Shown: positions 17,448-26,748, counted from the first letter of the stretch. The stretch: DNA of 64,000 nt from Giesbergeria anulus (GCF_900111115.1 NZ_FOGD01000002.1:124001-188000), one strand, 5' to 3'. Notes: generated by a model from the sequence alone, not told the origin. Numbers and translations are program-made.

Positions 17448-18203
17448 TCAATGGGAAAATTCGCCCGGAATGGACGTCTCAGGGGCGCGATGATACGGCC
17501 TAGCGCTGTAGGGCAGCAGGGCCTTAGCCGCCTCGATACGCAGGGGCAAAGGCACGGTGGCGTCGTTCATCACGCGGTGCAGAAAATGGTAGGCCTCCCC
17601 CCCGGCAGGGCTAGGGGCTGCTGGCACAGCGCTGGGCGTGCTGGGCGCAGGCTGGCACTGCTGCACCATGCGGCTCCAAGCCGCTGGCGCAATGCTTTGC
17701 AGCGGCTGCAACAAATCAGCTTGGGCATCAGGGCTGGGGGCACGTTCCAGCCAAGGCTCCTCGGCAAACATGCTGCCCAAGCCGGGCACGATAAAAGCCG
17801 ACCAATAACCCGTGCCACCCTGCACGGCAGGCACCAGCGGCGCGTGTTGGTGCTCTGGTGTGGGCCAAGTGCGCAACTGCGCCGGGGCAACATCGGCCCC
17901 ATACTGCTGGCGCAGCCACTGCACCACGTCCAACGCCTCCGCCAACGGTACTGGCACAGCCAGCGAGAACCAAAGCTGAAAACCATCGCGCCCCGACACC
18001 GCCAAAGCCGGAGGCGGCAAGCCCCACTCATCCTGCACTTGATGCCAAAAAGCCGCCACCCGCTCCCAAGGTATGGCGCGGGCCAGTTCCACCACGATGG
18101 CGCGCACCCGGCCTTGGGCGTCGATCAGTGCCGGGGCTGTGTCATCTGCTGGAAAGTCCTCCAGCAGATACAAGCGCTGGAGTTCAGTGTGCAAACGGCT
18201 CAT
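17448..18203 (-). CDS. Conserved hypothetical protein, 251 residues
   Basis: I do not recognise this family. The protein is soluble and mixed alpha/beta up to about residue 140 (VSGRDGFQLWFSLAVP is a likely beta hairpin). A proline/alanine-rich linker comes next, then a C-terminal helix (LHRVMNDATVPLPLRIEAAKALLPYS) of a type also found in small phage-terminase-associated and other helical proteins. ATG 18203 overlaps the TGA of the upstream aminotransferase gene, so it is translationally coupled to it. No catalytic residues can be assigned. Confidence 0.6.
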   Translation of the reverse strand: MSRLHTELQRLYLLEDFPADDTAPALIDAQGRVRAIVVELARAIPWERVAAFWHQVQDEWGLPPPALAVSGRDGFQLWFSLAVPVPLAEALDVVQWLRQQYGADVAPAQLRTWPTPEHQHAPLVPAVQGGTGYWSAFIVPGLGSMFAEEPWLERAPSPDAQADLLQPLQSIAPAAWSRMVQQCQPAPSTPSAVPAAPSPAGGEAYHFLHRVMNDATVPLPLRIEAAKALLPYSARPYHRAPETSIPGEFSH

Positions 18204-19399
18204 GCGGCGTTCAGGGCTTGGGCCAGCCGTGCTACACCTTCGCGGATTTTTTCCACATCAGCCGTGGCAAAAGACAGGCGCAGCGTGGCCGGGTCGGGGT
18301 TCTGGGCAAAGAAAGGCGCACCGGGCACAAAGGCCACACCGCGCTCAATAGCGCGCTGGGCCAAGGCATGGGCGTTGTGCTCCTTACCACCAGCCCCGGT
18401 CAGGCGCAGCCACACAAACAAGCCGCCCTGCGGCTGGACAAACTCCACTGCATCGCCCAATTGCGCGCGCAGCGCATCGCACAGGGTTTGGGCGCGCTCG
18501 GCATAGACTTGGCGCACATGGGCCAGCGTGGCAGGCATCCGGCCCGCTTGCAGGTACTGCGCCGCCACGGCTTGGGCAAAGGTACTGGTGTGGGCATCGC
18601 TAAACTGTTTGCACATTACCGCATTGGCCAGCAGGGCAGGCGGTGCCATCAGCCAGCCCACACGCAAGCCCGGCGAGAGCACTTTACTCAGGGAACCACA
18701 GTGCGCCAACCAATCGCGGCTGCCGGGCACTTGGCTAGACAGCGCCAGCAAGCTCGGTGGCGGTGCGGCGTTGAAATACAAATCGCCATACGGATCGTCT
18801 TCTACCACCAGCGTTTGGTACTGCGCTGCCAGCTCCAATACGCGCAAGCGCCGCTCTCGGCTCAAGGTAGCGCCGCTGGGGTTGCCAAAGGTGGGGATCA
18901 GGTAAATCAGCTTGGGGCGGTGCTCGATGATGAGTTGCTCTAGCACATCGGTTTGGACGCCATCACCATCAATCGGTGCCGTCACGATATCGGCACCATA
19001 AAGGCGGAAACACTGGATAGTGGCTAGAAAGGTCGGGCCTTCCACAATCACCTTGTCACCGGGGCTAATCATGGTTTTGCCAATCAAATCCAGAGCCTGC
19101 TGGCTGCCCGTGGTCACGATCAACTGCTCTGGGGCAGCATCTTGCACCCCCTTGCTAGCCATAAAGGCTGCTAGTTGCTCGCGCAGGGGCAGATAACCTT
19201 CGGTGGCACCATATTGCAAAGCCGCTCCGGGGTCTTGGCTCAAGGCACGCTCGGTAGCGGCACGAATACCATCGACATCGAACATCGCGCTGTCAGGAAA
19301 GCCACCGGCAAAGCTGATGATGCCGGGCTTGCCCAGCAGCTTGAACAGTTCGCGGATGGCCGAGGTTTCGATGGCGTCGAGGCGGGAGGCAAATTGCAT
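18200..19399 (-). CDS. PLP-dependent aminotransferase, class I/II
   Basis: This 399-residue fold-type I aminotransferase is close to the 2-aminoadipate/branched-chain aminotransferase (LysN-like, MocR-catalytic) group. It starts IETSAIRELFKLLGKPGIISFAGGFPD, has QYGATEGYLPLREQ, NPSGATLS, VVEDDPYGDLYF and the PLP lysine in GSLSKVLSPGLRVGW. The substrate is not decided by sequence. It is the first gene of a coupled pair with the 251-residue hypothetical protein and is divergent from nth (72 bases apart). Confidence 0.88.
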   Translation of the reverse strand: MQFASRLDAIETSAIRELFKLLGKPGIISFAGGFPDSAMFDVDGIRAATERALSQDPGAALQYGATEGYLPLREQLAAFMASKGVQDAAPEQLIVTTGSQQALDLIGKTMISPGDKVIVEGPTFLATIQCFRLYGADIVTAPIDGDGVQTDVLEQLIIEHRPKLIYLIPTFGNPSGATLSRERRLRVLELAAQYQTLVVEDDPYGDLYFNAAPPPSLLALSSQVPGSRDWLAHCGSLSKVLSPGLRVGWLMAPPALLANAVMCKQFSDAHTSTFAQAVAAQYLQAGRMPATLAHVRQVYAERAQTLCDALRAQLGDAVEFVQPQGGLFVWLRLTGAGGKEHNAHALAQRAIERGVAFVPGAPFFAQNPDPATLRLSFATADVEKIREGVARLAQALNAA

Positions 19400-19471
19400 G
19401 ACAGAAATCGGTGGTGGACAAGTGAACTTCGCATTGTGCCCCCGTCAGCTCAAGCCCTACACTGCCACGCC

Positions 19472-20110
19472 ATGAAAGCCGCACTGATCGAACCATTTTT
19501 CGCCACCCTACAAGCTGCCAACCCCCACCCACAAACTGAACTGCAATACCAAAGCCATTTTGAACTGCTCACTGCCGTGCTGTTGTCGGCACAAGCCACA
19601 GACGTGAGTGTGAACAAAGCCACACGACTACTCTTTCCGGTAGCCAACACCCCGCAAGCCATGCTGGCGCTGGGCCAAGAAGGGCTAGAGGGTTACATCA
19701 AAACGATTGGCCTGTACCGCAGCAAAGCCCGGCATCTGCTAGAAACTTGCCGCCTGCTACTAGAGCGCCACGGCGGCGAAGTGCCGCGCACCCGCCAAGA
19801 ATTAGAGCAACTGCCCGGCGTGGGCCGCAAAACGGCCAATGTAGTGCTCAATGTGGCTTTTGGCGAGCCAACCATGGCTGTGGACACGCATATCTTCCGG
19901 GTGGGCAACCGCACCGGGCTGGCACCGGGCAAAACGCCACTGGCGGTAGAGCAGCAACTGCTGCGGCGCGTGCCCGATGCCTATGCGGTGGGCGCGCACC
20001 ACTGGCTAATTTTGCTAGGCCGCTATGTGTGCCAAGCGCGCAAACCGCATTGCTGGGAATGCGCGGTGGCCGCTTACTGCGACTACCAGCCCAAAACGCC
20101 AGCGCCTTGA
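19472..20110 (+). CDS. nth: Endonuclease III
   Basis: This 212-residue DNA glycosylase/AP lyase removes oxidised pyrimidines. The helix-hairpin-helix LPGVGRKTANVV carries catalytic Lys120, VDTHIFRVGNR carries Asp138, and the iron-sulfur loop is complete (C-x6-C-x2-C-x5-C near the C-terminus). Key residue numbers are those of the E. coli enzyme, which confirms ATG 19472. It is convergent with the chemoreceptor gene. Confidence 0.96.
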   Translation: MKAALIEPFFATLQAANPHPQTELQYQSHFELLTAVLLSAQATDVSVNKATRLLFPVANTPQAMLALGQEGLEGYIKTIGLYRSKARHLLETCRLLLERHGGEVPRTRQELEQLPGVGRKTANVVLNVAFGEPTMAVDTHIFRVGNRTGLAPGKTPLAVEQQLLRRVPDAYAVGAHHWLILLGRYVCQARKPHCWECAVAAYCDYQPKTPAP

Positions 20111-20135
20111 TGCTGGAGGCACTGAATCCCCCACG

Positions 20136-21635
20136 CTAGACCTTAAACACACTCACCGTATCCACCACGGCATTGGCCTGCTGCTCTAGGGATTGAGCAG
20201 CGGTGGCTGCATCCTGCACCGAAGCGGCATTTTCGCGCGTGGCATAGTCCATATCGATCACAGCCTGTTTGACTTGGTCGATGTCCAGCGCCTGCTGCTG
20301 GCTGGCTTGGGTGATTTCTTGCATGATGGCGGCGGCGCGCTGTACGCTATCGACAATCTGGCTCATGGTGCTGCCCGCTTCTTCTACCAGCTTGCAGCCC
20401 GCATCTACACTATTGACCGAATTGCCAATCAGCGTTTTGATTTCTTTGGCCGCCTCGGCACTGCGACCAGCCAAACTGCGCACCTCAGAGGCCACCACGG
20501 CAAAACCCCGGCCTTGCTCACCGGCCCGTGCTGCCTCTACGGCGGCATTGAGCGCCAAAATGTTGGTTTGAAAGGCGATGCCGTCAATCACACCAATGAT
20601 GTCGGCAATTTTGCGCGACGACCCGTTGATCGCTTCCATGGTATCGACCACCTGCGCCACCACCGCCCCCCCTTTGACGGCAATGGCAGAAGTTACCCCC
20701 ACCAGTTCGTTGGCGTGTTGGGCACTTTCGTGGTTGTGCTTGACCGTGACCGACAACGCCTCCATCGCGCCCGCCGTTTGCTCTAGCGCGCTGGCCTGCT
20801 GCGCCGTGCGCGCGGATAAATCAACATTGCCGTTGGCAATTTGCGTCGTGGCAGTGGCCATTGCCTCAGCACTAGTGCGAATACGGGTGACGACATCGGT
20901 CAAATTGCGCTGCATAGATTGCAAATGTGCCATCAGGCTGTTGCTATCGCCCTGCTGCAAGGCGATACGCTCACTCAAATTCCCCTGCCCGACATGGCGC
21001 ACCACACTAGCGGCATCTGCTGGCTCCGCGCCCAAATCGCGCCACACCGAGGCAATAATGGCCCGCGAACCCAGCCCCAACACAATCAGCACGCCGGTGA
21101 TGATGTTGACCATCAGCCCCTCGCGCTGGGCAGCAGCCAAGTCGGTAAAACGCTCGTCTAGCGTGACATGGGCCTGCTGGCGTGAGATCTGCATCTGACG
21201 GGCCAATTCTTTTTGCGCTGCATTCATGCGCTGCACCTGTTCAGGCGAGACGCTTTTGCTCAACATGCCCTGCGTAGCTTGCAGTGCGGCTGCTTGATAA
21301 GCATCAAACGCAGCGCTTAAATCGGCCACTAGTTGAGATTTTCCATCGAGCTGGCGCGATTGATCCAAAGAAGATCGCACCTTTTGGGTGGTCTTTTGCG
21401 CATCTTTCAGCCTATCGGCATCGTCTTCTAGCGCTGCCGCCTGAAAATCAGCCTGCAACTGGTTTATGCCACGCTCGGCCTCAAACAGATTCTCTAAAAA
21501 TGGGGTTTCTACCGTGCGCAACAAATCCAAATTGCGGTTGTTTTGCAGCCCAATGACCAGACTTAACACCAGCCCTGCACCAAATGCAGCCCCAACACTG
21601 AGGGGCAGCAGCCATATTTTTACACGAAATTTCAT
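20136..21635 (-). CDS. Methyl-accepting chemotaxis protein
   Basis: The 499-residue chemoreceptor has membrane helix 1 at residues about 7-29, a four-helix-bundle-type periplasmic domain of about 150 residues, membrane helix 2 near 178-198, a HAMP-like linker and a long cytoplasmic signalling domain with the hairpin tip [24 protein letters not shown]. It should feed CheA/CheW. It lies downstream of a PstS-like binding protein and a porin on the same strand, which suggests it may read the state of that binding protein. The binding-domain ligand is unknown. Confidence 0.92.
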   Translation of the reverse strand: MKFRVKIWLLPLSVGAAFGAGLVLSLVIGLQNNRNLDLLRTVETPFLENLFEAERGINQLQADFQAAALEDDADRLKDAQKTTQKVRSSLDQSRQLDGKSQLVADLSAAFDAYQAAALQATQGMLSKSVSPEQVQRMNAAQKELARQMQISRQQAHVTLDERFTDLAAAQREGLMVNIITGVLIVLGLGSRAIIASVWRDLGAEPADAASVVRHVGQGNLSERIALQQGDSNSLMAHLQSMQRNLTDVVTRIRTSAEAMATATTQIANGNVDLSARTAQQASALEQTAGAMEALSVTVKHNHESAQHANELVGVTSAIAVKGGAVVAQVVDTMEAINGSSRKIADIIGVIDGIAFQTNILALNAAVEAARAGEQGRGFAVVASEVRSLAGRSAEAAKEIKTLIGNSVNSVDAGCKLVEEAGSTMSQIVDSVQRAAAIMQEITQASQQQALDIDQVKQAVIDMDYATRENAASVQDAATAAQSLEQQANAVVDTVSVFKV

Positions 21636-21703
21636 GAAATAAATTCCTTATTGTGAGCAGTGCAGAGTGATGGCTAAAAGGAAATTGGCTGCAATGCAAA
21701 CCG

Positions 21704-22129
21704 TCAATCTACACTCAGCAACACTTTCACTGAACTGTCTACGGCGCTTTTTTCAATATAGCCCACCGCTTTCGGGTTGCTGGCCAGTGCTTTTTTTACC
21801 TCAGCAGAACTGGCTAATTCTTTGGGCAAGGTGGCCTTACCAGAGAACACCAGCCGCGCCCAAGCAGCCTTAACCTGCGCAGCCGATTTTCCGGTCACTT
21901 TGGTATAAAAATGCTCACGCACTGCCGCAGATTCTGGTTGATCGAGCAGCGTGACAGCGCCAGCCCCCGGAAGCTGATCAGCTTTACCTAAAAACAAGGC
22001 CGATGCGTGCTCGGTACTCAGTGGCGTAGCAGCGCTTTGCGCACCCACCACAATGGCTACTTGGGCCATACTGGCCTGTCCCAGTAACAACCCCGATGCC
22101 AGCAACAAAATATTTTTTATTTTTTTCAT
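21704..22129 (-). CDS. PstS-like periplasmic binding protein, short form
   Basis: This 141-residue protein has a signal peptide (MKKIKNILLLASGLLLGQASMAQ) followed by one lobe's worth of a periplasmic binding-protein-like fold: STEHASALFLGKADQLPGAG, VREHFYTKVTGKSAAQVKAAWARLVFSGKA, and NPKAVGYIEKS. These resemble phosphate-binding PstS-family proteins, but the length is less than half of true PstS. ATG 22129 is preferred to a GTG three codons earlier. It lies between the porin and chemoreceptor genes, with 12 bases between it and the porin gene. Confidence 0.75.
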   Translation of the reverse strand: MKKIKNILLLASGLLLGQASMAQVAIVVGAQSAATPLSTEHASALFLGKADQLPGAGAVTLLDQPESAAVREHFYTKVTGKSAAQVKAAWARLVFSGKATLPKELASSAEVKKALASNPKAVGYIEKSAVDSSVKVLLSVD

Positions 22130-22141
22130 GGTACCCACCGA

Positions 22142-23311
22142 TCAGAAAACGCGGTCGTAGCTAATGCGCAGCACGGTGGTGTTTCCACCCAACACCTTGC
22201 TGTCATCCACGTTGCGGTCTACCTGGGTCTTGACGGCACTGCTAGAAGACAGGTCGTAGCGCAGTGATACCGAACTGCGATGGTAATTGCCTACTTGGAA
22301 CAACTCGCTGTTGGTAGTACGCTCTCCGAAGTGCGCATAGTTGACAAAGGGTGTCCATTTACCTAAGCGCATCCCAGCACCCACCGTCACGACTGGATCG
22401 GTAACTTTGTAATCTGAATATTTGCGCGTTAGTTGCGTAAACTCAGAAAGTACAAACCATTGATCCATGTCCAAGTTAGCAGCCAGCCCATAGGCACGCA
22501 GGGTGGCTTGGCTATCGACCGGATTGGCAGAATTTCTATTAATGGTGCTGACATCAGCCCCCATCAAGACGGCACGCAAGGTCAAGGGGCCATTGTTGAC
22601 TTCAACATCGCCACCGATGATATTATTCCAGCGCACTTGGGTGCGGCCCTCAGGATAATAAATTTTTTGGTAACGCGAGTTATTGACTTTTTCTTGCCCG
22701 GCAAAAAAGCTAGCCGTGAGGCTGGCATCACCAATGCTGCGATTATAACGCAAGCTGGCACCGTTGTAATTGGTGGCTTCCCAACCATACAATTCAGGCG
22801 GTGGCGATACCCAAGGGTAAGCTACGCCAATATCCTGAAAATCAGAATAATAATACAGTGGTATGCGCTTACGCCCCAAATATAGTTCAAAGTTTTGGTC
22901 TAGCTTGTAGCTAACAAAAGCCCATGCCAGATCTGGGGTGGCTTTCGTACCGCGACTCACCAATTGCATGGTGATGCCTGCTTTTTCATTCAGGGTATAT
23001 TTGCCCTGCACGCCAATGCGCGACTCAGGCCGCAAAGTAAATTGATCGCCATAAATACCGGCATTATTCCAATCAGCCACGTAGCAGGGGCAATCAGTAC
23101 CGGTAATGCTACTGGGGCCAATATTACCTTGTAAGCTACCGCTAGTGGTTTTCCCACCCACAATAGACACATAGCCAGACAGCTTGAGTTTTGACTCGGT
23201 TGCTGCATCTTCTTGTGCCAGTGCAGAAAATGATGGCAATAAGCCTATCCCCACGATCAATGCACCAGCCCACAATGGTGGTTTTGTTTTTGTAATAAAA
23301 TTGGTGGTCAT
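22142..23311 (-). CDS. Outer-membrane porin-like beta-barrel protein
   Basis: This 389-residue protein starts with a signal peptide ending near FSALAQ. It then shows alternating hydrophobic strands with many aromatic girdle residues (LKLSGYVSIVGG, FELYLGRKRIPLYYYSDF, ASLRYNRS, KWTPFVNYAHFG) and ends with the outer-membrane signature ISYDRVF (terminal phenylalanine). Two adjacent cysteines (DCPCY) sit in a probable loop. It is not a classical Omp32-type porin and its solute is unknown. No Shine-Dalgarno is seen; the leader holds an AAT repeat. It is the first gene of the porin, binding-protein and chemoreceptor set. Confidence 0.8.
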   Translation of the reverse strand: MTTNFITKTKPPLWAGALIVGIGLLPSFSALAQEDAATESKLKLSGYVSIVGGKTTSGSLQGNIGPSSITGTDCPCYVADWNNAGIYGDQFTLRPESRIGVQGKYTLNEKAGITMQLVSRGTKATPDLAWAFVSYKLDQNFELYLGRKRIPLYYYSDFQDIGVAYPWVSPPPELYGWEATNYNGASLRYNRSIGDASLTASFFAGQEKVNNSRYQKIYYPEGRTQVRWNNIIGGDVEVNNGPLTLRAVLMGADVSTINRNSANPVDSQATLRAYGLAANLDMDQWFVLSEFTQLTRKYSDYKVTDPVVTVGAGMRLGKWTPFVNYAHFGERTTNSELFQVGNYHRSSVSLRYDLSSSSAVKTQVDRNVDDSKVLGGNTTVLRISYDRVF

Positions 23312-23313
23312 AA

Positions 23314-23327
23314 AATAATAATAATAA
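23314..23327. repeat. AAT trinucleotide repeat in the porin leader
   Basis: Four perfect AAT units plus AA lie immediately upstream of the porin start codon. Length change here could alter ribosome access or promoter spacing, but the tract is short. Confidence 0.6.
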
Positions 23328-23461
23328 AATTAAGGAGAACAACGCTTGCCTCATCGCTGTCCCACGAATGATCGTATGCGGCTTGCCACAAGCACCGCAG
23401 CCAGAATCGTAACAGCGCTACCTCTATAAACTAGGGCAGCGGGTAAGATAGATACAAAATC

Positions 23462-24352
23462 TTACACAGAACCCAGTTCTGCCACGCCTTGCATAGTGAG
23501 CCAGCCTTCGTGGTCACTGGCCCACAGGCGCACAGCACGGCCATCAGGCGATGGTGCGCCATGCACAGTAAAAGGATGCAGATCAAACGTAGGGCGCAGC
23601 GCTTTAAAGCTAAAACTGCGCACCGGTGCTTCAGGCCTCTGGCGGCGCAGCAAATCGAGCAGCAAGGTGGCAATCAACGGGCCATGCACGATCAGGCCGG
23701 GGTAGCCTTCGGTTTGCGTCACATACTGGCGGTCGTAGTGGATGCGGTGGCCGTTAAAGGTGAGAGCAGAATAGCGAAACAACAGCACATCATCAGGCAC
23801 GATTTGGCGCTGCCACAGGGCAGCCGTTTCTGCGGCTACCGGGGCTGGTACCGCATCGCCGGGCAAGGGGGCAGCGCGGTACACAATGTCGTGCTCTTCG
23901 GTCAGCGCCAGCCCTTGGGCGTTGCTGATAGTGTGCTCCACCAGCACAAAGACCAAATCGCCCGTGCGCCCAGCCTTGTGCGTGACCGACACAATGCGCG
24001 AGACCCGCTGCACCGCATCGCCCACGCGCAAGGGGTTATTGGGCTCCCAGCGCAAACGGCCACCGGCCCACATGCGCCGGGGCAGCGGCACTGGCGGCAA
24101 AAAGCCACCGCGCAGCGGATGACCATCTGGCCCTAGGCCACTTTGCCGGGTTTGCGGCAAAAAATACAACCAATGGCCCAGTGGCGGCACCGGGGTGCCG
24201 GGGCAAGGCTCCGGGTCATCGCGGTCTAGCGTGGCCGACAGTCCACGCAGCGGTGGCACGGTGATCTGATCTTGCAAGGTCTCGGTGCGGCCTTGCCAAC
24301 TTTGCAGATGGGCCAGTAGGCTGGCATCGACGGTACGGGGGGCAGTGCTCAT
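23462..24352 (-). CDS. FAS1-like/MaoC-type acyl-CoA dehydratase
   Basis: This 296-residue hot-dog-fold protein resembles the family of mesaconyl-C4-CoA/itaconyl-CoA hydratases and fungal FAS1-like dehydratase domains. The N-terminal half has the substrate-tunnel segment PRRMWAGGRLRW and GDAVQRVSRIVSV. The C-terminal half has LFRYSALTFNGHRIHYDRQYVTQTEGYPGLIVHGPL, which holds the probable catalytic FNxHRIHYD histidine. GGAG is eight bases before ATG 24352. It follows cobT by ten bases. The precise acyl-CoA substrate is not decided. Confidence 0.82.
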   Translation of the reverse strand: MSTAPRTVDASLLAHLQSWQGRTETLQDQITVPPLRGLSATLDRDDPEPCPGTPVPPLGHWLYFLPQTRQSGLGPDGHPLRGGFLPPVPLPRRMWAGGRLRWEPNNPLRVGDAVQRVSRIVSVTHKAGRTGDLVFVLVEHTISNAQGLALTEEHDIVYRAAPLPGDAVPAPVAAETAALWQRQIVPDDVLLFRYSALTFNGHRIHYDRQYVTQTEGYPGLIVHGPLIATLLLDLLRRQRPEAPVRSFSFKALRPTFDLHPFTVHGAPSPDGRAVRLWASDHEGWLTMQGVAELGSV

Positions 24353-24362
24353 CACGACGCTC

Positions 24363-25433
24363 CTATGCTTTGGTAGCCACGCCTGCCGTGGCAAAGCTAG
24401 CCATCTCGCGCAAGATGGCACAGGCCGACACCAACAGGGGCCACGCCAAGGCAGCCCCAGAGCCTTCGCCCAAGCGCAAGCCCAAATCCAACAAGGGCTG
24501 GGCCCGCAACTGCGCCAACATCAACGCATGACCCGGCTCACCCGAATTGTGCGCAAACACACAGCGCTGCAATACCAACGGCTCCAAGCGGCTGGCTACC
24601 AACACGGCAGCGCTGGTGATGAAACCATCCACCACCATCACGCGGCGCTCACTGGCGGCCTGCAACACGGCACCGACCATCGTTGCCACTTCAAAACCGC
24701 CCAAGGCGGCCAGTGCTTCCAGCGGCTCTACGGCCCCCGCATTGGCCTGCAAGGCCTGCTCTAACACTTGCCGCTTGCGCGCAATGCCCGCCGCATCCAG
24801 CCCAGTGCCCGCACCAGTACAAGCCTCCAAGGGCACACCGCACAGCCGCGCCAACAGCAGCGAAGCCACCGAGGTATTTCCAATGCCCATCTCGCCCAAT
24901 AGCAGCACGTTGCCAGGCAGGCTGCGCACCACCTCCATGCCATGCGCTACGGCCTGCGCGCATTGCGCGGGCGTCATGGCGGGGCCAATAGAGGCATCTT
25001 GGGTGCCAGCAGCCACTTTGCGCGCCAGCAATTGCGGCTGGCCTGCCACGGCCTGACGTGGTGTCAAATCGCGGGCGACGCCGCAATCGACCACCGTCAG
25101 TGCCAAGCCATGCTGGCGGGCCAGCACGCTCACGGCAGCGCCACCGGCCAGAAAATTCTCCACCATTTGCCACGTTACATCACTGGGGTAGGCCGACACA
25201 CCTTTGGCGGCCAAGCCATGATCGCCCGCAAACACCACCATTTGGGGAACCTCTAAACGGGGCTGCTCAGTGCCCAAAATCTGGCCCAACTGCAAGGCCA
25301 GCGCCTCCAGCCGCCCTAGCGCTCCCAACGGCTTGGTTTTGTGGTCGATCAGATGGTGCAGTGCGCTGGTCAGGGTGGGGTCGGCAAGGTCAGCCACCAC
25401 GGGCAACGAGGGCAGTTCAGAAGGCAAGAGCAT
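24363..25433 (-). CDS. cobT: Nicotinate-nucleotide-dimethylbenzimidazole phosphoribosyltransferase CobT
   Basis: The 356-residue cytoplasmic enzyme makes alpha-ribazole phosphate for the lower ligand of cobalamin. Typical motifs are HLIDHKTKPLGALGRLE, VFAGDHGLAAKGVSAYP, LLLGEMGIGNTSVAS, CTGAGTGLD and the catalytic-end segment HNSGEPGHALML / LRLGEGSGAALA. ATG 25433 is chosen because the conserved sequence starts soon after; a longer frame upstream is Cys/Trp rich and not conserved. With cobQ at 27903 it indicates cobamide assembly or salvage in this locus, separated by the insertion element. Confidence 0.94.
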   Translation of the reverse strand: MLLPSELPSLPVVADLADPTLTSALHHLIDHKTKPLGALGRLEALALQLGQILGTEQPRLEVPQMVVFAGDHGLAAKGVSAYPSDVTWQMVENFLAGGAAVSVLARQHGLALTVVDCGVARDLTPRQAVAGQPQLLARKVAAGTQDASIGPAMTPAQCAQAVAHGMEVVRSLPGNVLLLGEMGIGNTSVASLLLARLCGVPLEACTGAGTGLDAAGIARKRQVLEQALQANAGAVEPLEALAALGGFEVATMVGAVLQAASERRVMVVDGFITSAAVLVASRLEPLVLQRCVFAHNSGEPGHALMLAQLRAQPLLDLGLRLGEGSGAALAWPLLVSACAILREMASFATAGVATKA

Positions 25434-25660
25434 GGGCAAACACGAAAAAAAGACAAGACAGCCGCCATTGTCGCCGCCATCAGCGCCCCAGCACCAATAC
25501 CACATTGGTGTGCAAAGCCGGTTCAATTTTGGCCACTGCGGCCTGCAAGGCGGGCAGGTAGCGCCGGGCAGCTACCGTCTGGACTTGCCCCCCGTTTTGA
25601 CGGCCATTGTGGTCGGCGCGGATCAAATCACGCAAAACCAAGACAATATCGTTGACATCC

Positions 25661-25682
25661 TCTCCGGGCTAAACCCCGGAGA
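25661..25682 (-). repeat. Right-end hairpin of the IS element (omega-RNA 3' region)
   Basis: TCTCCGGG pairs with CCCCGGAG(A) over eight bases around CTAAAC. It overlaps the tnpB stop codon, where the 3' scaffold of a TnpB guide RNA is normally encoded. The bases just outside, read on the minus strand as CGATATTGTCTTGGTT, would then be the guide. Confidence 0.65.
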
Positions 25683-26748
25683 TTCCTACTGCTAGACGGC
25701 GATGCCCCGCCGCGAGAATGTTGCGTGCTGCATTCACGTCGCGGTCGTGTACCGCTCCGCAGTCGCTGCACGTCCATTCCCTTATTCGCAAACCAGCCCT
25801 ACCTTTCGGACTGCTGGCGGGAACGCTCCCGCAGCACGAGCAAGTTTGGGTTGAATACACTTCGTTCACTTGCCTAAAGACAATACCGGCCTGATGGCTC
25901 TTGTATTCCAACATCGTCTTTAGCATGGCCCAACCCGCATCCAGCGTGGACTTGGCCATCTTGGTTTTCACCAGCTTCGCGCTAGCTACGTCGCCCACGA
26001 AAATGGCGGCGTTTTCTCGCACCATCGTGGTGCTAAATTTATGCAGCGCATCTTTGCGCTGATTGGCAATTTTTGCGTGGATGGCGCGGGCCCGGTGCTT
26101 TTTATGCGCCCGCTGTGCTTTAGCCAGTTCCAACTCATGCTGGCGATACCAGCGGCCATGCTCTTTTTTCCCGTTTGACGCCGTGGCGCAGTCTTTCAGG
26201 CCCAAGTCAATACCCACACTGGCCGTTGCCGCTGTAGGCTTAGTTTGCACCTTGACTACGATATTGAGATACCAACGCCCCCGGTTGTCTTGGCTAAAAC
26301 TGCCAGAACGTAGCTCATAGTCTGCCAAGCCGTAGCTATCCCAAAGGCTCAATGTCTGACCGGCAAAGGCGACTTGCCCTGCCTTGTACTGCAAGGCCCG
26401 TGCTTTGAAAGGAATCCAGCCCAAGCTGTGTTTGCTGCTCTGGGGGTTGGAGACACGCCAGCGCAGCTTGGCCTTTTTGAACTGCTTGCGGGCCTTGGCG
26501 TAGCCTTCACACACTTGCTGCACGGTGGGCGAACCGATGTGTACCCCATCGCACTTGCTGAAACCGTTGGTTAGCTTTTGCAGGTCGTAGCCCGAAAGCC
26601 ACTGGTGGCGCTCACGGATGGCGCGGTGGCTCGTTTCGTTGCAGAAGTTCCAGACCTGATTGACCTCACGCGCCATCGCAGATAGCACACGAGCGTGCTT
26701 GTCTTTGATGCGTAGACGCAGAGTTTTGGTGCAATCCATGCTGTGCAT
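25669..26748 (-). CDS. tnpB: TnpB RNA-guided nuclease, RuvC-rearranged type
   Basis: This 359-residue protein is the IS-associated RuvC nuclease ancestral to Cas12. RuvC-I is GIDLGLKD with Asp181. The usual RuvC-II glutamate (V-E-D) is replaced by glycine in IFVGDVAS (residues 249-256), while a glutamate appears at Glu296 in VNEVYSTQTCSCCG, where most TnpB proteins have proline. This is the pattern described for TnpB with a rearranged catalytic site. The zinc ribbon (C303, C306, C327, C330) and RuvC-III DRDVNAARN (Asp337) are complete. It would act with an omega-RNA made from the element's right end. Confidence 0.92.
   Translation of the reverse strand: MHSMDCTKTLRLRIKDKHARVLSAMAREVNQVWNFCNETSHRAIRERHQWLSGYDLQKLTNGFSKCDGVHIGSPTVQQVCEGYAKARKQFKKAKLRWRVSNPQSSKHSLGWIPFKARALQYKAGQVAFAGQTLSLWDSYGLADYELRSGSFSQDNRGRWYLNIVVKVQTKPTAATASVGIDLGLKDCATASNGKKEHGRWYRQHELELAKAQRAHKKHRARAIHAKIANQRKDALHKFSTTMVRENAAIFVGDVASAKLVKTKMAKSTLDAGWAMLKTMLEYKSHQAGIVFRQVNEVYSTQTCSCCGSVPASSPKGRAGLRIREWTCSDCGAVHDRDVNAARNILAAGHRRLAVGISGV

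Noticed and set aside
21704-22129. Second complete pst transport system
   Set aside because: The PstS-like protein is only 141 residues and no permease or ATPase gene lies nearby.
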